Assembly (NCBI GenBank): GCA_946554335.1
Contig: CAMNSA010000005.1
Location: 78,392-142,391, forward strand
DNA length: 64,000 nucleotides
Reading direction: 5' to 3'
Source of the DNA: an uncultured Neglectibacter sp.
GTDB lineage: Bacteria; Bacillota; Clostridia; Oscillospirales; Acutalibacteraceae
In this document: piece by piece, positions 1 to 7,747 of the stretch
Layout of the letters: every line of letters begins with the position of its first letter
Numbering within the stretch: the first letter of the stretch is position 1
Translations under genes and position numbers: made by a program
Notes under the pieces: generated by a model
What the model was told of the DNA's origin: nothing
Seen by the model: only the letters and a program-made list of their open reading frames with translations
The model's database searches: none

Positions 1-372
1 GGTGGGGTTCGTGGTGGGAATGACCGCCGCGATCACACCGATGGGCTCAGCGATCTTTTTGATCCCAAACGCGGGGTCTTCCTCTACAACACCGCAGGTC
101 TTGGTATTCTTGTAGGTGTTGTAGATGTACTCGGCCGCGTAATGGTTCTTAATCACCTTGTCCTCTACCACGCCCATACCGGTTTCTTCCACCGCCATTT
201 TAGCCAGCGGAATACGCTGCTGATTGGCCGCCATGGCCGCCGCGCGGAAGATTTTGTCCACCTGCTCCTGGGTGTAGGAAGCGTAGAGCTTCTGGGCTTC
301 CCGGACGCGGGAAAGCATTCTCTCGAAAGTTTCCGCGCTGTCCACAACTTCGTAAGTCATTTTGGTGTTCAT
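1..372 (-). CDS. adhE: Bifunctional acetaldehyde-CoA/alcohol dehydrogenase, N-terminal part (cut by window edge)
   Basis: The first 124 residues are visible; the rest lies beyond the left edge. AdhE reduces acetyl-CoA to acetaldehyde and then ethanol, re-oxidising two NADH during fermentation. The visible part matches the start of the aldehyde dehydrogenase domain: an amphipathic Arg/Gln/Lys-rich helix (residues about 20-60), EETGMGVVEDKVIKNHYA, then the cofactor-loop approach GVIAAVIPTTNPT at the very end. ATG at 372 follows a GGATGGAGAG ribosome site. It lies 26 nt after rex on the same strand, and adhE is a classic Rex target, so redox control through the shared transcript is likely. A propionaldehyde or butyraldehyde dehydrogenase lacking the alcohol dehydrogenase half cannot be excluded because the C-terminus is missing. 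Confidence 0.85.
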   Translation of the reverse strand, partial: MNTKMTYEVVDSAETFERMLSRVREAQKLYASYTQEQVDKIFRAAAMAANQQRIPLAKMAVEETGMGVVEDKVIKNHYAAEYIYNTYKNTKTCGVVEEDPAFGIKKIAEPIGVIAAVIPTTNPT

Positions 373-390
373 GAGACTCTCCATCCTTTT

Positions 391-406
391 CAAAATAATT
401 ATTTTG
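391..406. promoter_or_regulatory. 16-bp perfect palindrome between rex and adhE
   Basis: CAAAATAATTATTTTG reads identically on both strands. It spans the rex stop codon and ends 18 bp before the adhE start. It does not fit the Rex consensus (TTGTTAA, 4 nt, TTAACAA) well, so it may be another operator, a weak hairpin or chance AT symmetry. Confidence 0.3.
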
Positions 407-1034
407 TACTGAATTTTTCTTTCAGATGGTTGGACAAAAGTGCAAGGGAAACAGCCATGTTCTCGTTTTGCACCAGGATCCCTTCGGGCACCTCCAAATG
501 GACATTGGCAAAATTCCAGATGGCCAGAATCCCGCTTCGAATCAGCAGATCGCACACCGCCTGGGCATAGTCTCCCGGGACCGTGATGATCCCGATGTGT
601 ACCTTTACCCTTTCGCACAGCGCCTCCAGCTTATCCATGGGCAATATAGGCTTGCCTCCCACTTCTTCCTCCGGGCCGGGGTCGATGTCAAACGCAGCCA
701 GGATATTGAGGCCGTACTGCAGAAAGCCGTCATAGGAAAGCAGCGCTTTCCCCAATTTCCCTGCCCCTACTAAAATCGCGTCGTCAGCATTATCATAGCC
801 CAAGAATTCCTCCAGCTCCCGGATCAGATCCTGACGGACATATCCCACCTTAGGCCGGCCCGAGGTGCTGATGGAGGCAAGGTCTTTCCTCACCACCACC
901 TGGTTGAGATTAAGGGCCTGTGAAATTCCGGTAGCCGAGATATGCTTCGGTCCGCCGTCGCCGGACTGCTTCAGAAAGTTGAGATAGACGGGAAGCCTTT
1001 GCAGGGTCTGCTTGGAAACGCATCGGCTGGGCAT
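399..1034 (-). CDS. rex: Redox-sensing transcriptional repressor Rex
   Basis: Rex senses the NADH/NAD+ ratio and represses fermentation genes when NADH is low. The 211-residue product has the usual family length: an N-terminal winged helix (residues about 1-80, with RPKVGYVRQDLI) and a Rossmann NADH domain opening with the glycine motif ILVGAGKLGKAL. Two ATGs stand in tandem (1037 and 1034). The second is chosen because GAGGTGAA is only 1-2 nt from the first but well spaced from the second; a longer open frame upstream reads through promoter sequence and is not credible. adhE follows in the same direction, and a Rex operator lies in front of rex itself, so autoregulation is expected. Confidence 0.93.
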   Translation of the reverse strand: MPSRCVSKQTLQRLPVYLNFLKQSGDGGPKHISATGISQALNLNQVVVRKDLASISTSGRPKVGYVRQDLIRELEEFLGYDNADDAILVGAGKLGKALLSYDGFLQYGLNILAAFDIDPGPEEEVGGKPILPMDKLEALCERVKVHIGIITVPGDYAQAVCDLLIRSGILAIWNFANVHLEVPEGILVQNENMAVSLALLSNHLKEKFSTK

Positions 1035-1055
1035 CATTTCACCTCGCTCTCCACT

Positions 1056-1092
1056 TTGATAATATTTTAACACAAGGAAAAGCAAAAGTAAA
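1056..1092 (-). promoter_or_regulatory. rex promoter with overlapping Rex operator
   Basis: The operator TTGATAATATTTTAACAC (1056-1073) matches 12 of the 14 defined positions of the Rex consensus TTGTTAA-N4-TTAACAA. It covers the likely -10 (minus strand TAAAAT, 1064-1069), which is 17 bp from a -35 TTTACT (1087-1092). A TTGACA further upstream lacks a matching -10. Placement over the -10 is what a repressor would need. Confidence 0.7.
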
Positions 1093-1196
1093 TTGTCAAT
1101 AATTATATATCGATAAAAAAATAGCGATATTGATCTGTCTATTTTGATACCGCGCTCCGGAAAGGAAAAAAGCCGCGGTAAATTCAACCAGTTTTT

Positions 1197-1234
1197 CAAA
1201 AAAAGAACCGAAAAAACTGAGTATCTTTTCGGTT
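1197..1234 (-). terminator. Terminator of the birA-bioY operon
   Basis: On the minus strand AACCGAAAA pairs with TTTTCGGTT (9 bp) and is followed by CTTTTTTTG. It lies downstream of the DUF1284 gene and upstream of the rex promoter. Confidence 0.65.
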
Positions 1235-1336
1235 GCCTGGCTATATTTTATTATACTTTTCAGGTGAAAGCAAGCAGAAAAAGAAAAAATCCGGAGAAAA
1301 CTATCCCCAAACAGAAGAAGTCCCTTCGGGAAGAGT

Positions 1337-1753
1337 TCAGCCTTTGGGAGAACGAAGCCTTTTCCCTGCCTCGATCAGCTTTTCCCGGCTGCAAAGGCCC
1401 TCTGCTTTCCACCTGCATTTTCCGCATACCACTTCAAATTCTTCCTCTGTGATCCCCGCAAGCCTCTCCGCGATCTCACCCCACCGGTACAGCTCCCCTG
1501 CCGCAAGCCCCAGGACTTCGATGGCCGCCCGGTCTCTGTCCAATACATTTTCCGTTCCCAGAAGGCAGCGGGAACCCGGCAGAAGGTTGGGACAGGCAAG
1601 GCAGACATCATCATCCCGTTCCAAAAGCAGGAAACTGCCGTCAGTCTCCTGCTGCTTTTGTATGTTTCTCATGTTCTTTACAAAATCCCCGCTATACCCT
1701 TTGCCGGCGAAAAGAGACAGGCAAAACAGGTGATGGCCTCTCAGGCGGATCAT
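1337..1753 (-). CDS. DUF1284 family protein
   Basis: A 138-residue soluble protein beginning IRLRGHHLFCLSLFAGKGYS, which is the characteristic start of the DUF1284 family. It has scattered Cys residues (CLACPN and VVCGKCRWKAEGLC) suggesting metal or Fe-S binding; no enzymatic role is known to me. Its ATG overlaps the bioY stop as ATGA (1753-1750), so it is translationally coupled to the biotin transporter. That context hints at a link to biotin or cofactor metabolism, but this is inference. A much longer frame extending into bioY is an artefact of the overlap. Confidence 0.7.
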   Translation of the reverse strand: MIRLRGHHLFCLSLFAGKGYSGDFVKNMRNIQKQQETDGSFLLLERDDDVCLACPNLLPGSRCLLGTENVLDRDRAAIEVLGLAAGELYRWGEIAERLAGITEEEFEVVCGKCRWKAEGLCSREKLIEAGKRLRSPKG

Positions 1754-2304
1754 TCCACCGTCACCAGCTTCCCGTGTTTCAGGCTGATGAGAGCTGCTTG
1801 AGCGACGCCGTAAGCAAAAATCACGGAAACGGCGTCCTTCAAAAGGAAGGGCGCGCTGACGGTGAGAAAGCCTGTGGCCAAAGGAATACCGGCCACCAGG
1901 GCATATTGCAAAACACCGAGAGCGTGGCAGAGGATCACCCCAAAAAGTCCAAACAGGACAGGAAGCAGTTTCTTCCATCTGGTCCCCAGGCCGCAGAGAA
2001 AAGTAAGAGGGAAAAATCCCCATAAAAAACCGCCTGTCATTCCCAGGAAGACGCCGAATCCGCCGCTGAACCCCGCAAATACCGGCAGCCCCACCACCCC
2101 CAAAGCAAGATAAACTCCCAGCGCCGCCGTGCCGTATTTCATCCCCAGCACAAAGCCGCACAGGGCCACCGCAAAGGTTTGCAGCGTCACCGGAACGCCG
2201 CTGGGCATCGGCAGGGAAATCTGGGAAAAAACTGCCAGCAGGGCGGAAAACACCCCGGTAAGCACCATAGCCTGAAGCTTATTTTTAAAATAGATTTTTT
2301 TCAT
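1750..2304 (-). CDS. bioY: Biotin ECF transporter substrate-binding component BioY
   Basis: BioY is the membrane S-component that binds biotin and works with the ECF energy module (EcfAA'T, not in this window). The 184-residue product has about six hydrophobic segments and the family signature LPMPSGVPVTLQTFAVALCGFVLG near residues 35-55, followed by glycine-rich helices (GFSGGFGVFLGMTGGFLWGF). ATG at 2304 is preceded by GAGAGGG at 7 nt; an in-frame TTG seven codons upstream is less likely. It sits 45 bp downstream of birA and overlaps the DUF1284 gene, forming a biotin uptake and ligation operon. Confidence 0.92.
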   Translation of the reverse strand: MKKIYFKNKLQAMVLTGVFSALLAVFSQISLPMPSGVPVTLQTFAVALCGFVLGMKYGTAALGVYLALGVVGLPVFAGFSGGFGVFLGMTGGFLWGFFPLTFLCGLGTRWKKLLPVLFGLFGVILCHALGVLQYALVAGIPLATGFLTVSAPFLLKDAVSVIFAYGVAQAALISLKHGKLVTVE

Positions 2305-2349
2305 TTTGGAGCCCTCTCTTTTCAAGCCAATCTTCTATCTAAAAAGGGA

Positions 2350-3360
2350 TCAGATGTCCCCCTGTTTCAAAGCCTTCAAAAAGTCTTTTTTTAAGGTCAC
2401 TTCCCCGGCGGAAAGGTGCTTTTTCTCTCCCGCCCGAGTCCAGACGATCAGGCGCACCTCATCGTCCACGCCCAGCACTAAGCCCTGTTCTGAGACGCCG
2501 CCCTGGGTAAATGTGACCTCAAGTCCGGTGAGCAGAGAGCGCTTTCGGTATTCCTCCAAAAAGGCGCGCTCCGGCAAAGCGGAGTAGTATTCAAAGAAAT
2601 GATTGAGGATCCCGGCGGCAAGAGAGGTCATGGCTCCTTTGGGCAGTTCTTCCGAAAACAGGGCGCCGGCCATCTCTCTGAGCTCTTCCGGAAAGCCTCC
2701 CGTCGGCTCCAGCAAATTGACTCCGATCCCCAGAACTGCGTAATGCAGGCCATTATTCTCAAAGTCCACCGACGCTTCCGTGAGGATCCCGCAGACCTTT
2801 TTCCCCTTTACATACACGTCGTTGACCCATTTGATCTGCCCGGGAAGCCCGGAAATCTCTTCCGCCGCTTTTGCCACCGCCACCGCCGCCGCCGTGGTGA
2901 TGGAAAGGGACTCTTCCGCGGAAAATTTGGGATGCAGGAGAACGCTCATATAAAGCCCGGTCCCTTTCGGGGAGAGGAAGGAGCGCCCCAGCCTTCCTTT
3001 TCCCATGGACTGCTGCCGAGCGATAACAACCATTCCTTCCGCTCCGCCCTTCTCGGCGATCTCCTTCAGCACCGTATTGGTAGAGGTCACCTGCTCCCGC
3101 ACATCGATCACGACTATCCTGGCCGCGCCTTTGAGCTTTTCCCGGATCGCGGCAGGAGAAAGGACATTTTCCTCAGATTTCAGAAAATAGCCCCGGTTGG
3201 TGGCTGCCTCGATCTCATATCCTTCTTCTCTCAGCTTTTCCACCGCTTTCCAGACAGAATTCCTGCTGAGCCCAAGCTTAGCCGCCATCTTTTCACCGGA
3301 AACGGGAGCCTGCGCCTCTTCCAGGATCTCCAGCACCTTTGAGGCCGCCGTCTCGTTCAT
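2350..3360 (-). CDS. birA: Biotin-protein ligase and biotin operon repressor BirA
   Basis: BirA makes biotinyl-AMP, attaches biotin to carboxylase subunits, and represses biotin genes when loaded. The 336-residue length fits the bifunctional type. An N-terminal winged helix (residues about 5-60, LGLSRNSVWKAVEKLREEGYEI) is followed by the ligase domain with STNTVLKE, the biotin/ATP loop GKGRLGRSF (a variant of GRGRRG) and KWVNDVYVKGKKVCGIL, and a short C-terminal SH3-like domain. ATG at 3360 has GGGGGTGGAAAG upstream; an in-frame extension reads into the promoter. It leads the birA-bioY-DUF1284 operon and has a candidate BirA operator over its own promoter. Confidence 0.93.
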   Translation of the reverse strand: MNETAASKVLEILEEAQAPVSGEKMAAKLGLSRNSVWKAVEKLREEGYEIEAATNRGYFLKSEENVLSPAAIREKLKGAARIVVIDVREQVTSTNTVLKEIAEKGGAEGMVVIARQQSMGKGRLGRSFLSPKGTGLYMSVLLHPKFSAEESLSITTAAAVAVAKAAEEISGLPGQIKWVNDVYVKGKKVCGILTEASVDFENNGLHYAVLGIGVNLLEPTGGFPEELREMAGALFSEELPKGAMTSLAAGILNHFFEYYSALPERAFLEEYRKRSLLTGLEVTFTQGGVSEQGLVLGVDDEVRLIVWTRAGEKKHLSAGEVTLKKDFLKALKQGDI

Positions 3361-3394
3361 ATACTTTCCACCCCCGCTTTGATCTGCTTTTCCC

Positions 3395-3449
3395 AGAATA
3401 CAGGAAGAGCTTTGAATTGTCAACTATCGATTTTCCAAATGGGTGACAA
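3395..3449 (-). promoter_or_regulatory. birA-bioY promoter with candidate BirA operator
   Basis: Minus-strand -35 TTGACA (3418-3423) and -10 TATTCT (3395-3400) are separated by exactly 17 bp. An inverted repeat with arms TTGTCAAC (3417-3424) and GGTGACAA (3442-3449) overlaps the -35. The half-sites and spacing resemble Firmicute BirA operators (TTGTtAAC-type arms spaced about 15-17 bp), implying repression of the operon by its own first product. Confidence 0.75.
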
Positions 3450-3473
3450 TTCATTTTGATCCCTGTTTGATGC

Positions 3474-3508
3474 AAAAAAACTGATCCCCCGGCAAAACCG
3501 AGGGATCA
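3474..3508 (-). terminator. glnS terminator
   Basis: On the minus strand a stem TGATCCC-TCGG / CCGG-GGGATCA closes a TTTT-rich loop and is followed by seven T residues. It lies just after the glnS stop at 3516. Confidence 0.85.
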
Positions 3509-3515
3509 TCAATTT

Positions 3516-5204
3516 TTATTTTCCGGGCTTGAAGCTGTCCTTCAGTTTGACGGAGCGGTTAAAGACCAACGCGTCCGGACGGCTGTCCCGATTGTCCACG
3601 CAGAAATACCCCTCCCGCATGAACTGGAAGCTCTCCCCGGGCTTTGCATCCTGCAAAGAGCGTTCTGCCTTACAGCCAGTCAGCACCCTGAGAGAATCCC
3701 TGTTGAGATAGTCGAGGAAATTCCCCTCGTCCGGGTTTTCCACCGTAAAGAGGTTGTCGTAGACGCGCACCTCGCACTCCAGGGCGTTTTCAGCGTCTAC
3801 CCAGTGAAGGGTCGCACCCTTTACCTTGCGCCCGTCGGCGGGGTCGCCGCCCCGGCTTTCCGGGTCATAGCTCGCCAAAACCTCTGTGATATTTCCGGCC
3901 TCGTCCGTTTCAAAGCCGGTGCAGCGAATGAGATAAGCCCCCTTGAGTCTGCACTCCGGCCCATCGGGATAAAGCCGCTTGTATTTGGGCACCGGCTCCT
4001 TGAGGAAGTCTTCCCGATCGATCCACAGATGTCTGGAGAAGGAGACTGTGCGCACGCCGTCCTCCGGTTTATTGGGATTGTTCTCTACCGTCAGCTCTTC
4101 TGTCTGCCCCTCGGGATAGTTTGTGATGGTGAGCTTGACAGGATGCAGCACAGCCATCACCCGCCTGGCGTTCTGGTTCAGATCTTCTCTGAGGCAATGC
4201 TCCAGGAAGGAATACTCCACGGTGGAATTCACTTTGGAAACGCCGTTTCTCTCACTGAAGCTCCGGATAGAGGCCGGCGTATAGCCCCGTCGGCGCAGGC
4301 CGCAGAGCGTGGGCATTCTGGGGTCGTCCCAGCCGTCCACATAGCCCTCCTCCACCAGAGTTCTCAGCTTACGCTTGCTCATAACGGTGTTGTTGATGCC
4401 CAGACGGGCAAATTCGATCTGCCTGGGCTTGGAGGGCAGCGTGACGTTTTCGATCACCCAGTTATAGAAGGGCCGGTGGTCTTCAAATTCCAGAGAACAC
4501 AGAGAGTGAGTGATGCACTCCATGGCGTCTTCAAAGGGATGAGCGTAGTCATACATGGGATAGATGCACCATTTGTCCCCGGTTCTGTGATGCTTCATAT
4601 GGTTGATGCGGTAAATCACCGGATCGCGCATATTGAAGTTGCCGGAAGCAAGGTCAATCTTCGCCCGCAGGGTCATTTTACCGTCCTCAAATTCTCCCGC
4701 CCGCATCCGGCGAAACAGCTGGAGGCTCTCCTCCTTCGGCCTGTCCCGGTAAGGGCTGGTAGCGGGCGTAGTAAGGTCGCCGCGCATTTCCTTCATCTGC
4801 TCAGGAGAGAGCTCGCACACATAGGCAAGGCCCTTTTCGATCAGCTCCTCCGCCCCCTTATACATCTCCTCAAAATAGTCGGAGGCGTAATAGAAGCGGT
4901 CCTCCCAATCGTAGCCCAGCCAGTGAATGTCCTCCTTGATGGCGTCCACGTATTCCACGTCTTCTTTGGTGGGGTTCGTGTCGTCCATGCGCAGATTACA
5001 GATCCCGCCGAAGCGCTGGGCCGTTCCGAAATCGATGTAGATAGCCTTGGCATGGCCGATGTGCAGGTATCCGTTGGGCTCGGGAGGAAAACGAGTGTGC
5101 ACCTTCATCCCCTCAGTCCGCCCGCCGGGGGCCATATCTTCCTTTACAAAATCATCGATAAAATTAGTAGAAGCGACTTCTTCAATTTTTTTCTCTTCAC
5201 TCAT
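3516..5204 (-). CDS. glnS: Glutaminyl-tRNA synthetase
   Basis: GlnRS charges tRNA-Gln directly with glutamine. The 562-residue protein has the class I signature FPPEPNGYLHIGHAKA (HIGH at residues 48-51), DDTNP, and the KMSKS-type loop VMSKRKL, then the beta-barrel anticodon-binding region ending in the RSVKLKDSF motif. Many Firmicutes lack GlnRS and instead amidate Glu-tRNA-Gln, so its presence is notable; bacterial glnS is generally considered to be of eukaryotic origin by transfer. It follows gltX by 21 nt in one operon. A tRNA-Gln(CTG) gene is also in this window (28668-28741). Confidence 0.96.
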   Translation of the reverse strand: MSEEKKIEEVASTNFIDDFVKEDMAPGGRTEGMKVHTRFPPEPNGYLHIGHAKAIYIDFGTAQRFGGICNLRMDDTNPTKEDVEYVDAIKEDIHWLGYDWEDRFYYASDYFEEMYKGAEELIEKGLAYVCELSPEQMKEMRGDLTTPATSPYRDRPKEESLQLFRRMRAGEFEDGKMTLRAKIDLASGNFNMRDPVIYRINHMKHHRTGDKWCIYPMYDYAHPFEDAMECITHSLCSLEFEDHRPFYNWVIENVTLPSKPRQIEFARLGINNTVMSKRKLRTLVEEGYVDGWDDPRMPTLCGLRRRGYTPASIRSFSERNGVSKVNSTVEYSFLEHCLREDLNQNARRVMAVLHPVKLTITNYPEGQTEELTVENNPNKPEDGVRTVSFSRHLWIDREDFLKEPVPKYKRLYPDGPECRLKGAYLIRCTGFETDEAGNITEVLASYDPESRGGDPADGRKVKGATLHWVDAENALECEVRVYDNLFTVENPDEGNFLDYLNRDSLRVLTGCKAERSLQDAKPGESFQFMREGYFCVDNRDSRPDALVFNRSVKLKDSFKPGK

Positions 5205-5225
5205 CAGAATAACTCCGTTCCTGTT

Positions 5226-6671
5226 TTAGAATTTTGCAAGTCCCTCTTCCAGCCTGCGCAAAGCCTCTTCCCTTCCCAAAATCCTCAGGATCTCCATTGC
5301 CCCGCCGGGGGTCACCAGAGTCCCTGCAGCGGCGATGCGCACCGGCCACAGGAGAGTGCCGTTTTTCACTTCCAGTTTTTCCGCCAGCCCGATCAGGCTG
5401 TCATGGATCGCAGTAAGCTCCCAGGAGGGGAGCTGTCGCAAAGTCTCCAAAGCGGCGGAAAGCATCTGCGGAGAATTTTCCAGAGTGGTCTTGCTCTTCT
5501 TATTCACAAAGTATTCCACAGGATAATCCGGCAGCTCCCGGAAGAAGGACAAAAGCGCAGGGATCTCCTTAAACTTGCTGATACGCGCCTTCAGGATAGA
5601 GGCCAGCACCTGCCAGGGCTCCTCCTCTTCTCCGAATACCTCCCGGTAATAGGGCATGGCGCGGGCAGTGAACTCCTCATCGCTCATGGCCTTGATATAC
5701 TCGCCGTTAAACCAGTTGAGCTTATCGTAATCGAACACCGCGGGAGACTTGCTGATCCTTTCCACGGAAAAGCTTTTTCTCAGCTCTTCCAGCGTGAAAA
5801 TTTCCCGGTTGTCCTTGGGGCACCATCCCAAAAGTGCGATGTAGTTAGTGATGACCGGGGCGAGATATCCCTCCTCCAGAAGCCCTTCAAAGCTGGTGGA
5901 ACCGTGGCGCTTGGAGAGCTTGGAAACACTGCCGTCCTCGTTTTTGCCCATAATGAGAGGCAGATGGACATAGGTGGGGATCTCCCAGCCGAAAGCCTCG
6001 TACAGCAGATTGTATTTTGGGGTGGAGGTCAGATACTCGCAGCCGCGCACCACATGGGTGATGTGCATCAGGTGGTCGTCGATTACATTGGCGAAATTAT
6101 AGGTGGGATAACCGTCCGCCTTTAACAGCACCTGGTCTTCGATCTCTTTGTTTTCAATGGTGATGTCCCCGAACACTGAATCGTGGAAAGTGGTGGCGCC
6201 GGTCAGGGGCACTTTCTGGCGGATCACATAGGGCATGCCCGCCTTTAACAACCTGTCCACTTCCTCCTGAGGAAGATCCCGGCAGTGACGGTCATATCCG
6301 CCGAATCCCTCTTCGTTGTGCAGGGATTCCAGCCTCTCCTTGGTGCAGAAACAGTAATAGGCCTTCCCCTCTTTTACCAGCTGGTGAGCGTAAGGGGCAT
6401 AAAGATCCCTGCGCTGGCTCTGGATATAGGGGCCGTATTCCCCCTCTTTTCCGGGACCCTCGTCGTACTCCATGCCCACGGCTTCCAGAGTTTTATAGAT
6501 CACATCCTCCGCACCCTCTACCAGGCGCTCCTGGTCGGTATCCTCAATGCGCAGGACAAAAGTCCCGCCCTGGGACTTCGCAACCAGATATTCATACAGG
6601 GCCGTTCTCAAATTGCCCACATGCATAAAGCCCGTGGGACTGGGGGCGTACCTGGTCCTTACCATTGCCAT
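5226..6671 (-). CDS. gltX: Glutamyl-tRNA synthetase
   Basis: Charges tRNA-Glu. The 481-residue product has the usual length. It begins RTRYAPSPTGFMHVGNLRTALY (HIGH-type motif HVGN), contains RIEDTDQER, and carries the KMSKS-type SKLSKRHGS motif around residue 245; the C-terminal half is the all-helical anticodon-binding domain. ATG at 6671 has AGGGTG spaced 6 nt upstream; a 58-codon upstream extension has no ribosome site. Since glnS is the next gene, this enzyme need not mischarge tRNA-Gln, so it may be the discriminating type (inference). Confidence 0.95.
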   Translation of the reverse strand: MAMVRTRYAPSPTGFMHVGNLRTALYEYLVAKSQGGTFVLRIEDTDQERLVEGAEDVIYKTLEAVGMEYDEGPGKEGEYGPYIQSQRRDLYAPYAHQLVKEGKAYYCFCTKERLESLHNEEGFGGYDRHCRDLPQEEVDRLLKAGMPYVIRQKVPLTGATTFHDSVFGDITIENKEIEDQVLLKADGYPTYNFANVIDDHLMHITHVVRGCEYLTSTPKYNLLYEAFGWEIPTYVHLPLIMGKNEDGSVSKLSKRHGSTSFEGLLEEGYLAPVITNYIALLGWCPKDNREIFTLEELRKSFSVERISKSPAVFDYDKLNWFNGEYIKAMSDEEFTARAMPYYREVFGEEEEPWQVLASILKARISKFKEIPALLSFFRELPDYPVEYFVNKKSKTTLENSPQMLSAALETLRQLPSWELTAIHDSLIGLAEKLEVKNGTLLWPVRIAAAGTLVTPGGAMEILRILGREEALRRLEEGLAKF

Positions 6672-6718
6672 TTTGATCACCCTATCCTCATTTTCCGTGA
6701 TTGGTAACTTGATTAAAT

Positions 6719-6748
6719 ATAATACACCTAAAATGGGGTGTTTGGCAA
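6719..6748 (-). promoter_or_regulatory. gltX-glnS promoter
   Basis: Minus-strand -35 TTGCCA (6743-6748), 18-bp spacer, -10 TATTAT (6719-6724). The spacer contains a small inverted repeat (ACACC/GGTGT, 6724-6741) that could be a regulatory site. Confidence 0.55.
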
Positions 6749-6796
6749 CAAAAATCTTTCCTTTTCTCAGGATTTCGGAAAGCCTGTGATCATATC

Positions 6797-7552
6797 CTAC
6801 CGTTCTCCCTGCTTTTTCAGGTAGAGCACATACTCCTCCAGACACATTTTGAGGCGCTTCATCTCCTTCGCGTGGGTCCTGCCCACATAGCGGTAGTGCC
6901 AGCTCTCTTTTTCGATCCCGGTCAGCTCCGCCTTCTCCTTCTGATACCGCTCTATAAAGCCATACTCCGCCGCGTGCTCTGAAAGCCAGGCATAGGCCTT
7001 TGTGGTTTCAAAGTGGTCGCTCACCTCGTTCAGATCTATGGCCAGTCCCGTTTGATGCTCGCTGTGCCCCGGCGTCTGGATGGTTTTTTTCGCCTCCTGT
7101 AAAGCTTTCTCCTCACTAAAACCCAGCCGAAGGTTTTCCTCCTTCGCCTCATTGAGGATCCTTCTCTGCTGTTCCTCGCTGCGATATCCGGAAGCCACCC
7201 AAAACCATACATCCTCTTTTTTTGCCGCCTCGCACATGGCGGAATAGTCCGCATACAGCTTCAGATCCACCACCTCGTCGTCCACCATTCCGGGGGTGAC
7301 CCGGTAGTTTTCGGGAAGAGGCACCCAGCCGTTCACCAACACCAAAAGGGGATCTTCCAGCTGACAGTAGTTCTTAAAAGGATTCTCCTGCTCTACCTCT
7401 GCCGCCGCCTGCTGCGTTTCCACTTTCTTCGGAATATAGAGGAACTCGAAACAGCTTAACAGAAGGGAAAGTAAAACGCCGGTTGTCAGGATCCCAAAGG
7501 CGAGTCGGCCTGTAAATGGATCCTCCTTGCTCTTCTCCGTTTCTTTTTTCAT
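6797..7552 (-). CDS. Membrane-anchored D-alanyl-D-alanine carboxypeptidase, VanY/M15B type
   Basis: Peptidoglycan-trimming zinc carboxypeptidase acting outside the membrane. The 251-residue protein has a charged cytoplasmic start, one hydrophobic anchor (residues about 16-36), and a VanY domain with zinc motif SEHQTGLAIDL (H and D ligands) and the second His in ESWHYRYVG; VASGYRSEEQQ is also typical. ATG at 7552 is chosen for the strong GGAGGTG at 6 nt; an in-frame ATG 18 codons upstream has no such site. It follows the gltX promoter region and is separately transcribed. No van resistance genes lie nearby, so a housekeeping cell-wall role is more likely than vancomycin resistance. Confidence 0.88.
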   Translation of the reverse strand: MKKETEKSKEDPFTGRLAFGILTTGVLLSLLLSCFEFLYIPKKVETQQAAAEVEQENPFKNYCQLEDPLLVLVNGWVPLPENYRVTPGMVDDEVVDLKLYADYSAMCEAAKKEDVWFWVASGYRSEEQQRRILNEAKEENLRLGFSEEKALQEAKKTIQTPGHSEHQTGLAIDLNEVSDHFETTKAYAWLSEHAAEYGFIERYQKEKAELTGIEKESWHYRYVGRTHAKEMKRLKMCLEEYVLYLKKQGER

Positions 7553-7657
7553 TCTGCGCACCTCCGGTTTTCTCTTTGCGGACCACTCCGCTCCACTATT
7601 TTTCACAAAATTCGGAGAAATAACCTTTTCCTTTGTCTTTTCATCCTCTGCGTGAAG

Positions 7658-7666
7658 TGCTATACT
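7658..7666 (+). promoter_or_regulatory. Extended -10 promoter for the C26 hydrolase gene
   Basis: TGCTATACT is an extended -10 element; the -35 region is weak. It lies about 80 bp before the start codon at 7748. Confidence 0.5.
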
Positions 7667-7747
7667 GTTTGGGAATCGATCTCATTCCGGCAGAATATAC
7701 TTACCATACGCCGCTGGGCGCGGGGATCATAGGAAAGGATGAGGCGG

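Noticed and set aside
391..406. Second Rex operator before adhE
   Set aside because: The palindrome CAAAATAATTATTTTG lacks the TTGTTAA/TTAACAA half-sites, so it was listed only as an unassigned palindrome.
3804..6125. 773-codon open frame on the plus strand
   Set aside because: It lies entirely antisense to glnS and gltX, has no ribosome site or recognisable domain, and its existence follows from codon bias of those genes.
6797..7552. Vancomycin resistance gene
   Set aside because: The VanY-type domain alone, without vanHAX or a VanRS pair, indicates a housekeeping carboxypeptidase.
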